A stretch of DNA of 64,000 nt from Treponema sp. UBA4873 (GTDB taxonomy: Bacteria > Spirochaetota > Spirochaetia > Treponematales > Treponemataceae). The notes beneath the pieces are model-generated. The model was not told the DNA's origin. It saw only the letters and a program-made list of their open reading frames with translations, and did no database searches. Position numbers and translations under genes: made by a program. Of the stretch, positions 51,081-59,276 are shown in pieces (position 1 is the first letter of the stretch; every line of letters starts with the position of its first letter). The DNA is taken from positions 1 to 64,000 of the forward strand of contig DHDP01000016.1 in assembly GCA_002399405.1 (NCBI GenBank), read 5' to 3'.

Positions 51081-51420
51081 CTTTTTTGTGAAAATCCGGA
51101 TTCAGCTTATAAAAAAGCAGGAACGAAATACCGACTGCAAACGGAATGAGTCCGGCGAGAATCGTATATGAAAAATGGTCGAGTATGGCGAATACGATCG
51201 TCAGGATAAGACCGACGGCCGTAAGAAGTATGCCGCACAGCAGTGAAAACGTTTTAAAGTCGAATTTCTGCTGATTGTACGTTCCTGTTTTTATCTGAAG
51301 TTTTACTTCGTGATGATGCCAGAGAATATAGAAAAAAAGGACAATACCACCGATTGCAATACCGACAATCGGAACAATTGCTATGATTATCTGTGCTGCA
51401 TTTGCCGCTGTTTCATACAT
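51070..51420 (-). CDS. small membrane protein upstream of ECF sigma factor
   Basis: 116 residues with three hydrophobic stretches: IIIAIVPIVGIAIGGIVLFFYIL, FSLLCGILLTAVGLILTIVFAIL and YTILAGLIPFAVGISFLLFY. A His-rich, basic segment (WHHHEVKLQIKTGTY) lies between the first two. Family not recognised. AAGAGG precedes the ATG. Overlap with the sigma gene suggests a role in the same signalling unit, possibly as an envelope sensor or target. Confidence 0.7.
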   Translation of the reverse strand: MYETAANAAQIIIAIVPIVGIAIGGIVLFFYILWHHHEVKLQIKTGTYNQQKFDFKTFSLLCGILLTAVGLILTIVFAILDHFSYTILAGLIPFAVGISFLLFYKLNPDFHKKDGE

Positions 51421-51484
51421 ATGTAGATACCTCTTGGTTTCTGGTTTCGGATATTAGACACCGTACTTTGGACGAAAGTTGCAT

Positions 51485-51985
51485 TTATTCCAGAAAGATA
51501 TAATCCGAAAAATAGATTGCATTGATTTTCCCGAGCGAAAAACGCGCGTTGAGCTCTTCAAGCAGATCAGTTTTGATTTTTTCCTCGCTCATGGAACGCA
51601 GCTCTTTTTCGGTATACTGCGCGAAATACTGCGAAATCAGCGCTTTCATGGCGGTGCTTTTCCGTGAGAGCTCTTCGTAGAATTCGGTGTCGCCCTCCGC
51701 GTAGGAAAACCACGGCGTTATCACCACGGGCGTTCCTGTATCATCCTTTTTTTTGCTGTCAGGCTTTGTTACGGCGCGTATGCGTCCGAGTCCCGTAAAG
51801 GCCGCAAGCTTTTCGTTGTCCGGGCTCGTCATGTTTACGACGGCTCCCGGTTCCGGATCAGCCGTCCGCAGATTTTTTCCCGGTTTCGCCGCTTTTACGG
51901 CGAACGAAACGCCTGTGACGGCAAGGATGAACGCTGCGAGCGCAGCTGCCGTAACGCCGAGTATCCTGTTCAGGATTGTTTCCAT
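51485..51985 (-). CDS. FliL-like membrane-anchored protein
   Basis: 166 residues from the ATG at 51985. One N-terminal TM (ILGVTAAALAAFILAVTGVSF) is followed by a periplasmic domain with FliL-like order: TGLGRIRAVTKPD, VVITPWFSYAEGDTEFYEEL, then ALISQYFAQYTEKELRSMSEE and the terminal KINAIYFSDYIFLE. FliL associates with the flagellar motor; this may be a paralogue rather than the flagellar-operon copy, since no flagellar genes flank it. It begins 4 nt after the hflX stop and is likely co-transcribed with it. Confidence 0.72.
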   Translation of the reverse strand: METILNRILGVTAAALAAFILAVTGVSFAVKAAKPGKNLRTADPEPGAVVNMTSPDNEKLAAFTGLGRIRAVTKPDSKKKDDTGTPVVITPWFSYAEGDTEFYEELSRKSTAMKALISQYFAQYTEKELRSMSEEKIKTDLLEELNARFSLGKINAIYFSDYIFLE

Positions 51986-51989
51986 GTTT

Positions 51990-53237
51990 TTACTGTACCA
52001 GATACGGCGTAATGAGGGCAAGCGGCTTGCCCGACGTACGTGCGGTGACGTGTATGCCGTCGTCCATCCACTTTTCGTCAAGTATGAGGCCGCTGCGGCG
52101 GATTTCGTCGAGAAGCGCTTTTTCGGAGACGGGCAGCACGTAATCGCGCTTCTCTCCGAGCAGCATTTCCGACATGAGCGCGGCAAGTTCGCCGAATCCC
52201 GTTTTTTCCTTTGCGCTCACGCAGAGTGCACCGGGAAACGTGACTTTGAGCTGTGCAAGCCGTACGCCGTCACTGTCGAGTTTGTCTGTTTTGTTGAGCA
52301 GAATGATGCGCGGCTTTTTTCCCGCGCCGATTTCTTCCAGAACGGTGCATACCGTTTTGTACTGGGTTTCCGCGTTCGGATCGGCGGCATCGATGACGAG
52401 CAGCAGAAGGTCCGCCTTCGCGGCTTCTTCGAGCGTCGACTTGAACGCATCGACGAGCGTATGCGGCAGGTTGCTGATAAAGCCGACGGTGTCGGTGAGC
52501 AGAAGACTTCCGCCTTCTTTGAGCGGGAGACGCCGCGTCGTCGGGTCGAGCGTCGCGAACAGTTTATTCTCGACGAATACGTCCGCACCGGTGAGCGCGT
52601 TGAGCAGACTCGATTTTCCGGCGTTCGTGTAGCCGACGAGCGCGCAAGTTGGCAGCGGGATGCGTTCGCGCCGTTTCCGCTGCGTCCCGCGTCCAGAGGC
52701 GACTGTTTTGAGTTCCTGTTTTGTCTGGTAAATGCGTTCGCGCACCTGACGCTGGTCGAGCTCGAGCTGAGTTTCGCCGGAGCCTTTTGCGCCGTAACTG
52801 CCGCCGCGCTGGCGCGCCATGTCGCCGTACGAATGGGCAAGGCGGGGCAGCGAATACTGAAGGCGCGCGAGTTCCACCTGGAGCACCGCTTCGTGCGTCT
52901 GCGCACGCCGGGCAAAAATACGGAGGATCACTTCCTCTCGGTCGAATACCGGAATACCCGCGAGCTTTTCCCAGTTGCGCTGTTTCGTCGGGTCGATCTG
53001 AAAATCGAAAATGATGCAGTCGGCCTGAATTTCCTTCGCAAGCTCGGCAAGCTCCGCCGCTTTGCCTTTTCCCATGCCGTATGCGGGCTGCACTTCAAGG
53101 CGCGTCAGAGTGAGCGCCTGTGCCTGTTCCATGCCGAGTGTATCTGTAAGTCCTTTGAGTTCGGAAAGATCGTCTTCCGGTGCTCCAATGAGCAGCGCAC
53201 GCGTTCTGCGTTCCTGCTCCTCTTTGATTTCTATCAT
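51990..53237 (-). CDS. hflX: ribosome-associated GTPase HflX
   Basis: 415 residues from the ATG at 53237. The N-terminal HflX domain (RALLIGAPEDDLSELKGL) is followed by a coiled linker with RGGSYGAKGSGETQLELDQR and the G domain: G1 GYTNAGKSSL, G2 FATLDPTTRRL, G3 DTVGFISNLP, G4 LNKTDKLD. HflX splits or rescues stalled ribosomes. TATACT on the minus strand (53250-53245) lies 7 nt before the ATG, which favours this start over longer in-frame ATGs; the transcript would be leaderless. Confidence 0.93.
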   Translation of the reverse strand: MIEIKEEQERRTRALLIGAPEDDLSELKGLTDTLGMEQAQALTLTRLEVQPAYGMGKGKAAELAELAKEIQADCIIFDFQIDPTKQRNWEKLAGIPVFDREEVILRIFARRAQTHEAVLQVELARLQYSLPRLAHSYGDMARQRGGSYGAKGSGETQLELDQRQVRERIYQTKQELKTVASGRGTQRKRRERIPLPTCALVGYTNAGKSSLLNALTGADVFVENKLFATLDPTTRRLPLKEGGSLLLTDTVGFISNLPHTLVDAFKSTLEEAAKADLLLLVIDAADPNAETQYKTVCTVLEEIGAGKKPRIILLNKTDKLDSDGVRLAQLKVTFPGALCVSAKEKTGFGELAALMSEMLLGEKRDYVLPVSEKALLDEIRRSGLILDEKWMDDGIHVTARTSGKPLALITPYLVQ

Positions 53238-53273
53238 TATTATCAGTATACTGATTTTCAGTATGAATATCAC
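53224..53273. promoter_or_regulatory. bidirectional promoter with palindromic -10
   Basis: ATCAGTATACTGAT (53242-53255) is a perfect palindrome containing TATACT on both strands. Plus strand: TTGATT at 53224-53229, 17 bp, TATACT at 53247-53252. Minus strand: GTGATA (53273-53268), 17 bp, TATACT (53250-53245) driving hflX. The two -10 elements overlap, so polymerases should exclude each other. Confidence 0.6.
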
Positions 53274-53301
53274 TGAAATTCGGTTCGGTGCGTGCCGATG
53301 A
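53263..53301 (+). CDS. possible 12-codon leader ORF
   Basis: ATG at 53263 opens MNITEIRFGACR and stops at TGA 53299-53301, one base before the ATG at 53303. The ATG is 10 nt after the plus-strand TATACT, so it is the first start on the transcript. The downstream gene has no Shine-Dalgarno, so translational coupling through this short frame is plausible. No family evidence is possible at this length. Confidence 0.3.
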   Translation: MNITEIRFGACR

Positions 53302-53302
53302 T

Positions 53303-55843
53303 ATGAAAGGACCATTGCCGGTCCGTTATGAGGAAATTGTGACTTCTGGACAAAAAATTGCTGTAAGCCTTCTGACGACAGTTGTTGTTTTCGCATGTTT
53401 TACCGTAGCTGCTTTTGCGGGACTCTTCTCTCAGATAGAAGCCCGCTTTTACGAGCCGGCGAAAGTTGCAACCATACGGAAACAGCTTGACGCAGTATCC
53501 GAAAGCAATGAGACATACATAAAGACGCTTCTCGACAGATTCGGAACGGGCTCCGCTTCATATGTGCGCACCGAAGTCGTGTCCTCGTATCTTTCGCGCT
53601 CCCCGGCGGACGCGGACGTGCAGCAGCGTACGAAAGTCACGGGGACGCTTTTTTCCGGCACTCCCGGACTTGACGGTATCCGTCTTGTCGACGCGAACGG
53701 ACGGAACGTTCATTTCAGCACCTACCCGGCAGACATAGTGAAACAGACTGATACGCTCCGCATGTATAAAAACTATAACGAACTTAAATCACCTTCGGGT
53801 GAAAATGAATTTGCGTACGAGTCGGTCGCGGCACCCGATTCGCTTACGGGCGGCGCTGAAAAATACCGCATCAGCTACGACGGAAAAAACGCCAGACTGA
53901 TTTTTTCGTTTCCGTTTTACGATTCCTATTCGGCATACCGCGGCACGATGCTTTTTTACGTAAACGCGCAGGATTTTTACCGTACACTCATCATGCAGAA
54001 CATCGTGACGATGAACGATTCATGCCTGCTTGTGTCGGCGTCCGACGGCACGAGCGGCGGCTTTGTGTTCGGAATGCCGAACGTGGGCCGTGGCGTCATG
54101 GAACAACTGCTGCTGCTCAAATGGCGGAGCAGTTCGCAGGGGCCCGACAAACTTGTCGCCGGTTCCGAAAACGGCGCGGACGCCGACGATTCCGGCTGGA
54201 TACTGATTTCAGGCAGGGAAAATTCGTTTATGCGGATTTCCGGCGTGTACCGTGCGTCCGCATTCGTGATGCCCCGGATTGTGCAGGCGCTGCTGCTCGT
54301 ATGCGTGTTCGTCACGCTGTTTCTTGTAATCTTTCTGATATTCAGCCTCCGGCGCGACGACATCGTCGTCATCCGCGACAGAATCAGACGGCTGCAGTTC
54401 GCGCTCATCAACGAGTATCTTGAAAACAGAGAGGACGTCGACTGGAACGACGTGCTGCGGAAAATTTCGGGCAGACGTCAGGACGTGTCCGACGAAATAA
54501 AGAAAAGTCTCGGATGTCGTGCAAAAAGACATGCCGAGGAGACAGATGCGCTCATCGGCAGAAGCTGGGATGAAATTATCGACGCGCTCAGCATCCGTTC
54601 GGGAAACGTGCTCGCTGCATCCGGCAGAGGCATGCAGCAGAATTCGCTGCAGGACAGGCAGGAAATCCGCAGAATGCTTGAGGAAATTCTGCAGAACGGC
54701 AGCATAAAAGTGCAGGCTGTTGAAGCGCCTGCCGCTGAACGCACGCCGGCGCCTGCGGGAAAAACTGCTGCAAAAGGCATGAAGGATGCAGAACCTGTAG
54801 AAGAAATCGAACCGCTCGAAGAGATACCGGATGCTGAACCTGTTGAAGATGCGGAATCTGCGGATGAAGCCGGGCTGCCCGGGGAAATTCCTGAGGCAGA
54901 ACCTGTAGAAGAAATACCCGAGGCGGAGTCTGTGGATGATGCGGAGCCGTTCGAAGAAATTCCACCGGCGGAATCTGTTGACGGCGCGGAACCTGCGGAG
55001 AAAGCTGAACCGGAAGAGGAAATCGAACCGCTCGAGGAAATTCCTGAGGCCGAACCTGCGGAAGATGCGGAACCGCTCGTGAAAGAAACAGCGGCGGAAT
55101 CCGCCGCGGCAGAGACTGCAAAGGGGCAGCGCACGGAGACTGTTGCTGTCGACGAATTCATCGATTCGGAAAACAGGGAAAATGCATCCCCTCCGGCGGG
55201 GAATTTTTCGCAGGAGCCGCTGGAATTCGGAGAACCTGAACGCAGGAGCTACCATCCGAAAGAGGCCGACAAAACAGTCGAGGATTTCAACGTTGCCCCG
55301 TCGCCCGATTTCTCGTTCCTTGACGAGAATGAGGGGCAGGAAAACGGGAATGATGTGGAAAACGACGGAATGCCCGTTGCCGACGAGGACGTGACGCTCG
55401 AATCGTTCGGTGCCGCGGATGGGATTTCCGTTTCCTCCGACCCTGATGAAACGCCGGGCTTCAGGTCCGTCGGTCAGTCGGAAAAACCTGCAGTGGAGGA
55501 GGACTCCGGTGACGCTCCCGTTTTCAATCTCGAACCGATGATGCCTGATTTTGCCGAACTTGATGAATCCGATGACGCTGTTCCGCGGGAGCCGGAGGAA
55601 GAAACCGACTCCGGCGCCGTTCCCGAAGACGTCAGTCCGCTTGCAGATGAAAAAGAAGCGGTCCCTTTCGTATTCACCCGTTTCGGGGCGAATAACAACA
55701 ACGTATATGAGCTTGTGCCTGCGCCAGGAGATGCGATAATCGAGGACAGAAACGGTCTGTTCAGCATATCCCCCGATCTTGTGTATACCGATATTGCACA
55801 GAATCAGGCATTCAAAAAGCTCGTTGATTCCGTACTCCGGTAA
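53303..55843 (+). CDS. two-TM sensor-like protein with long acidic repeat region
   Basis: 846 residues from the ATG at 53303; an in-frame GTG at 53288 is possible. TM1 ~18-41 (IAVSLLTTVVVFACFTVAAFAG), then an extracytoplasmic domain ~42-320 of mixed alpha/beta character resembling dCache/PAS-like sensors (IRLVDANGRNVHFSTYP, YAYESVAAPD-like turns). TM2 ~322-347 (IVQALLLVCVFVTLFLVIFL). The cytoplasmic part has helical segments to ~490, then an acidic, Pro-spaced repeat ~495-595 built on E-P-V-E-E-I-P-E-A, more acidic linker, and a short folded C-terminus (YELVPAPGDAIIEDRNGLFS). No kinase, methyl-accepting or cyclase domain is visible. Function unknown, perhaps a scaffold or sensor. Divergent from hflX. 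Confidence 0.65.
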   Translation: MKGPLPVRYEEIVTSGQKIAVSLLTTVVVFACFTVAAFAGLFSQIEARFYEPAKVATIRKQLDAVSESNETYIKTLLDRFGTGSASYVRTEVVSSYLSRSPADADVQQRTKVTGTLFSGTPGLDGIRLVDANGRNVHFSTYPADIVKQTDTLRMYKNYNELKSPSGENEFAYESVAAPDSLTGGAEKYRISYDGKNARLIFSFPFYDSYSAYRGTMLFYVNAQDFYRTLIMQNIVTMNDSCLLVSASDGTSGGFVFGMPNVGRGVMEQLLLLKWRSSSQGPDKLVAGSENGADADDSGWILISGRENSFMRISGVYRASAFVMPRIVQALLLVCVFVTLFLVIFLIFSLRRDDIVVIRDRIRRLQFALINEYLENREDVDWNDVLRKISGRRQDVSDEIKKSLGCRAKRHAEETDALIGRSWDEIIDALSIRSGNVLAASGRGMQQNSLQDRQEIRRMLEEILQNGSIKVQAVEAPAAERTPAPAGKTAAKGMKDAEPVEEIEPLEEIPDAEPVEDAESADEAGLPGEIPEAEPVEEIPEAESVDDAEPFEEIPPAESVDGAEPAEKAEPEEEIEPLEEIPEAEPAEDAEPLVKETAAESAAAETAKGQRTETVAVDEFIDSENRENASPPAGNFSQEPLEFGEPERRSYHPKEADKTVEDFNVAPSPDFSFLDENEGQENGNDVENDGMPVADEDVTLESFGAADGISVSSDPDETPGFRSVGQSEKPAVEEDSGDAPVFNLEPMMPDFAELDESDDAVPREPEEETDSGAVPEDVSPLADEKEAVPFVFTRFGANNNNVYELVPAPGDAIIEDRNGLFSISPDLVYTDIAQNQAFKKLVDSVLR

Positions 55844-55877
55844 TTTCGCTGCGCTTGAGCTTTACCGGCATCTTTCC

Positions 55878-55883
55878 TATAAT
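55878..55883 (+). promoter_or_regulatory. leaderless promoter of thioesterase-metNI operon
   Basis: TATAAT at 55878-55883, with TTGAGC (55855-55860) 17 bp upstream. The ATG at 55890 follows 6 nt after the -10, leaving no room for a Shine-Dalgarno. Confidence 0.6.
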
Positions 55884-55889
55884 AATGTC

Positions 55890-56315
55890 ATGAAATATTC
55901 ATCACCACTCGTTGTCCGCACGTATGAATGTGATTCGTACGGACATGTTAATAATGCTGTTTATTTGAATTATCTTGAATACGGACGTATGGAGTATCTG
56001 CATCAGATAGGGTTCGACTACAAAGGTCTTGTTGCGGACGGATATTACCTCTATATCACTCATATAGACATCAAGTACAAATCTTCCGCGTATCTTGACG
56101 ACAGGCTGTTCGTCGACGTGGAACCTGTAAAACTGAATATTATTTCGGGGACGTTCCGACAGACAGTCAGGAAGGAAGACGGAACAATCTGCGCGACGGC
56201 GGATGTGACGTGGGCGAGCGTGAAGACCGGCCGTCCTGCACGGATTCCCGACAAATTTATGGTCGAAGGATTATATCCCGACGACGATGCGCGGAAGGAC
56301 GAAAAGGTTCGATAA
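55890..56315 (+). CDS. acyl-CoA thioesterase, 4HBT family
   Basis: 141 residues from the ATG at 55890, chosen because it follows the -10 by 6 nt; an upstream frame overlaps the previous gene. Hot-dog fold of the YbgC/4-hydroxybenzoyl-CoA thioesterase type: the motif ECDSYGHVNNAVYLNYLEYG with the catalytic Asp, then GYYLYITHIDIKYKSSAYLDD and IISGTFRQTVRKEDG. Substrate unknown. Its stop overlaps the metN start (TAATG), so it is coupled to the methionine transporter genes although a functional link is not evident. Confidence 0.88.
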   Translation: MKYSSPLVVRTYECDSYGHVNNAVYLNYLEYGRMEYLHQIGFDYKGLVADGYYLYITHIDIKYKSSAYLDDRLFVDVEPVKLNIISGTFRQTVRKEDGTICATADVTWASVKTGRPARIPDKFMVEGLYPDDDARKDEKVR

Positions 56316-57343
56316 TGGAAATCACGCTCAGTAATCTTGAAAAAACGTACAGTACGGGCAGAACGACGCCGGAAGTTCATGCGGTCCGCGACATAAGTCT
56401 TACTATTCCGTCGAACGGCATTTTCGGCATAATCGGAAAAAGCGGTGCGGGTAAGTCGACGCTCGTCAGGCTTATAAGTCTGCTTGAACCGCCTGACAGC
56501 GGCATCGTTTTGTACGACGGGCAGCGCGTCGACAATCTTACGGGAAACGCGCTTATCCAGCGCCGCCGCCGCATCGGCATGATTTTCCAGAATTTCAACC
56601 TGTTCAGTTCCCGCACGGCGGGCCGCAACATCGCGTATCCGCTCGAAATATGCGGCACGCCGAAACCTGAGATCGACGCGCGCGTGAAAGAACTGCTGGA
56701 GATAGTCGATCTTGCGGACCGCCGCGATGCGCCTATAAGCACGCTTTCCGGCGGACAGAAGCAGCGCATAGCGATTGCGCGCGCGCTTGCAAACAGACCG
56801 GACATTCTTTTCTGCGACGAAGCGACGAGCGCCCTTGATCCGCAGACGACGAAATCGATCCTTAATCTTATCAGGAAGATTCAGGCGCAGATGAATCTGA
56901 CTGTCGTCATGATAACTCACCAGATGGAAGTTGTGCGCGATGCGTGCAGCCTTGTCGCGGTTGTGGACGACGGCAGCGTGGTGGAGCAGGGGACGGTGAA
57001 CGACATATTCCTTCATCCGGCGGGCGGAGTTACGAAGGAATTTCTGGCGAACCTCGCTCCCGAACCCGACTCCGCAGCCGATAAGGGCGGCATCGTGCGC
57101 TGGTCGGACGGCGGCGGAAAATACACGCTCAGGTTTATGAATCAGCTTACAGACGAGCCTGTGCTCAGCCGCATGGCGCAGAAATTCGACGTTGAATTCA
57201 ACATCCGCGCCGGCGGAATACAGAAACTGCCGGAAAGCAGAATAGGTACGCTTATTGCCGACATAACCGGCAGTCCTGACGAAGTTGAACGCGCGGTTGC
57301 ATATCTGAAGAACGAAGGCGTCCTTGTCGAGGAGGATGTATGA
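56315..57343 (+). CDS. metN: methionine ABC transporter ATPase
   Basis: 342 residues. ABC ATPase with Walker A GKSGAGKST, Q-loop MIFQNFNLFSSRTA, signature LSGGQKQRIAIARAL, Walker B ILFCDEATSALDP and H-loop MITHQMEVV. The C-terminal ~90 residues form the NIL domain characteristic of MetN (YTLRFMNQLTDEPVLSRMAQ, FNIRAGGIQKLPESRIGTL), which binds methionine and inhibits transport. Followed by a 21-codon ORF and metI. A metQ binding-protein gene is not present in the window. Confidence 0.93.
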   Translation: MEITLSNLEKTYSTGRTTPEVHAVRDISLTIPSNGIFGIIGKSGAGKSTLVRLISLLEPPDSGIVLYDGQRVDNLTGNALIQRRRRIGMIFQNFNLFSSRTAGRNIAYPLEICGTPKPEIDARVKELLEIVDLADRRDAPISTLSGGQKQRIAIARALANRPDILFCDEATSALDPQTTKSILNLIRKIQAQMNLTVVMITHQMEVVRDACSLVAVVDDGSVVEQGTVNDIFLHPAGGVTKEFLANLAPEPDSAADKGGIVRWSDGGGKYTLRFMNQLTDEPVLSRMAQKFDVEFNIRAGGIQKLPESRIGTLIADITGSPDEVERAVAYLKNEGVLVEEDV

Positions 57344-57405
57344 AAAGGCTGATAAACGTACGTTTTCCGGCAGAAAGCCTCGGCGTGTTTTCAGGAGGAA
57401 ACTGA
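57340..57405 (+). CDS. 21-codon ORF coupling metN to metI
   Basis: ATG at 57340 has GGAGG at 57331-57335 and overlaps the metN stop (ATGA). The frame reads MKRLINVRF... for 21 codons and ends with TGA at 57403-57405, whose last base begins the metI ATG (TGATG). The metI Shine-Dalgarno (AGGAGG, ~57394) lies inside it. The arrangement suggests real translation for coupling; the peptide itself resembles nothing known to me. Confidence 0.45.
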   Translation: MKRLINVRFPAESLGVFSGGN

Positions 57406-58067
57406 TGGATCCGCATAAAATATTCATGCTTGTAAATGAAGCTTCGGGCCAGACGCTCGTGATGGTTGTGTTTTCGACTGTGTTCAGTCTCGTTCTCGGA
57501 CTGCCGCTCGGCATACTGCTGTGCACAAGCGACCCGCAGTCGGGCATAAAACCGCGTCCCGTTCTTTATCAGGTGCTTACGCGTATTGTAAATGCGCTCC
57601 GTTCGTTTCCGTTCATCATTCTTATGATAATTCTGTTTCCGCTGTCTCGCATTATCGTCGGCACAAGCATCGGAACAAAAGCGACGATCGTGCCGCTTTC
57701 GATCGCCGCCGCTCCGTTCGTTGCGCGCATCATCGAGTCCGCGCTGAAGGAAGTAGATACCGGCGTCGTACAGGCGGCGCGCGCCATGGGTTCCTCGACG
57801 ATACAGATAATTCTGAAGGTGCTTATTCCCGAGGCGATGCCCGCGCTTATCGACGGAATCACATTAACAATTATTAATTTAATAGGATACTCGGCGATGG
57901 CCGGCGCGATAGGCGGCGGCGGTCTGGGTGATTTGGCAATCAGGTACGGGTATCAGCGTTTCAGACCGGAAATAATGGCGATTGCCGTCATAGTCATTCT
58001 TGTTCTTGTGGAAATACTCCAGTTCGTCGGAACGATGCTTTCACACAAGGTTGCTTCCCGGAGATGA
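57405..58067 (+). CDS. metI: methionine ABC transporter permease
   Basis: 220 residues with five membrane segments. MetI features: LVMVVFSTVFSLVLGLPLGI, NALRSFPFIILMIILFPLSR, the EAA loop VDTGVVQAARAMGSSTIQII, and NLIGYSAMAGAIGGGGLGDL. Start at 57405 with AGGAGG upstream, overlapping the stop of the 21-codon ORF. Forms the channel with MetN. With no metQ next to it, a binding protein must be encoded elsewhere. Confidence 0.93.
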   Translation: MDPHKIFMLVNEASGQTLVMVVFSTVFSLVLGLPLGILLCTSDPQSGIKPRPVLYQVLTRIVNALRSFPFIILMIILFPLSRIIVGTSIGTKATIVPLSIAAAPFVARIIESALKEVDTGVVQAARAMGSSTIQIILKVLIPEAMPALIDGITLTIINLIGYSAMAGAIGGGGLGDLAIRYGYQRFRPEIMAIAVIVILVLVEILQFVGTMLSHKVASRR

Positions 58068-58132
58068 ACGAACCGGCTGCAGAAATCACGCCGGGCGGCT
58101 GACCCGTCTGCGCTGCAATCAGTCCGATGCTT

Positions 58133-59026
58133 TCAGAGTATGCTCTTTTTTCTGTTGTACACGAATACGACCGCCGCCATTGCGATGATGGCGGCGTACC
58201 CGCAGAGACTGAGTGTGTCGGGGATCTGTCCGAAAGCGAAATACCCCATGAGCGACGAAAAGAGAATCTGCGAATAGTCGAATATGCTGATTTTTGACGC
58301 CGGCGCTGAAAAATACGCGGCTGTAATACCGAACTGACCGCCTGCCGCCGCAACACCGGCTCCCATGAGTGCGAGCAGCTGCGGTGGTGTCATTAGTGTA
58401 AAATGCGCGATAAGAAACGGCACCGCAATCAGATAGGAAAACGCCGAGAAAAAAGTGACTATGACGGAACTGTTCACTTTCATGACACTCATCTTCCGTA
58501 CGCACGCGTATGCGAATCCTGCGCCCATTCCTCCGGCGAATCCGGCCAGTGACGGCAGCGCTGCGGAAAAATCGAACGTGGGTTTTACGACGAGCATCGC
58601 GCCTCCGAGCGCGCCGCATATCGCCAGCAGCGGAACCGCATCGATTTTTTCGCCGAGCAGGAAGAAACTGAACACGACCGCAAAGAACGGCGACATCTTG
58701 TTAAGAATGGACGCGTCCGCAATGTTGATGCGGTCGATCGCGTAAAAGTTTCCGAAGATGCCGAGCGAACCGGCCGCCGAACGCAGAAGAAGATATTTGA
58801 AAGCGCCGTGCGGTATTGTTATGCGCGCGCGGTTCTTCACGCGGTCTTTCAGCAGTATGCCGAGGGCTATAAAAAGCGCGACAATATTGCGGAAAAACGT
58901 TTTTTGGACGAACGGCACGCTGCCCGAAAGATGCACGAGCATCCCCATGAGGGCAAAACAGAAAGACGACAGAACAAGGTATGCAATGCCTTTTGTGATA
59001 TTTTTTTGTATTGGTTGTGACGGCAT
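58133..59026 (-). CDS. DMT-family (EamA) transporter
   Basis: 297 residues with about ten membrane segments in two EamA repeats: GIAYLVLSSFCFALMGMLVH in the first and GFAGGMGAGFAYACVRKM in the second, with AITAYFSAPASKISIFDYSQ-like helix nine and LCGYAAIIAMAAVVFVYN at the end. Typical exporter of amino acids, nucleosides or other metabolites; substrate unknown. TATACT on the minus strand (59041-59036) lies 9 nt before the ATG with TTGCGG 17 bp upstream, giving an almost leaderless transcript. Confidence 0.88.
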   Translation of the reverse strand: MPSQPIQKNITKGIAYLVLSSFCFALMGMLVHLSGSVPFVQKTFFRNIVALFIALGILLKDRVKNRARITIPHGAFKYLLLRSAAGSLGIFGNFYAIDRINIADASILNKMSPFFAVVFSFFLLGEKIDAVPLLAICGALGGAMLVVKPTFDFSAALPSLAGFAGGMGAGFAYACVRKMSVMKVNSSVIVTFFSAFSYLIAVPFLIAHFTLMTPPQLLALMGAGVAAAGGQFGITAAYFSAPASKISIFDYSQILFSSLMGYFAFGQIPDTLSLCGYAAIIAMAAVVFVYNRKKSIL

Positions 59027-59138
59027 ACGGAATATAGTATAGAAAAATAGTATCCCGGCCGCAATAGCGCATAAAAAACGGTAAATGTTGGAAAAACAAC
59101 AGACAAATCACACAAAAAAGATGTACTTTCTCTTATGA

Positions 59139-59156
59139 TGATACCGGACGGTATCA
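59139..59156. promoter_or_regulatory. palindromic operator candidate upstream of pflB
   Basis: TGATACCG-GA-CGGTATCA is a perfect 8-bp inverted repeat with a 2-nt spacer. It lies about 50 bp upstream of a pflB promoter candidate (TTGCTA-N17-TAATAT, about 59203-59231). No regulator gene is adjacent. Confidence 0.45.
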
Positions 59157-59276
59157 CAACAGTGATGCGGTTTCAGGGCATCTTGTGTTTTTTCTTGCTT
59201 TTCCTTGCTATATTGCACTATTTATTGTAATATGGTGCCCTCAAATATTCATAATACAAAACAGCAGGAGTTCGCA

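Noticed and set aside
54790..55090. Repeats suggestive of a CRISPR or satellite array
   Set aside because: The repetition is coding, in frame with the acidic protein, irregular in length and without spacers.
55855..56315. S-box or other methionine riboswitch before metN
   Set aside because: metN is preceded directly by a coupled thioesterase gene, and the operon promoter leaves no leader RNA.
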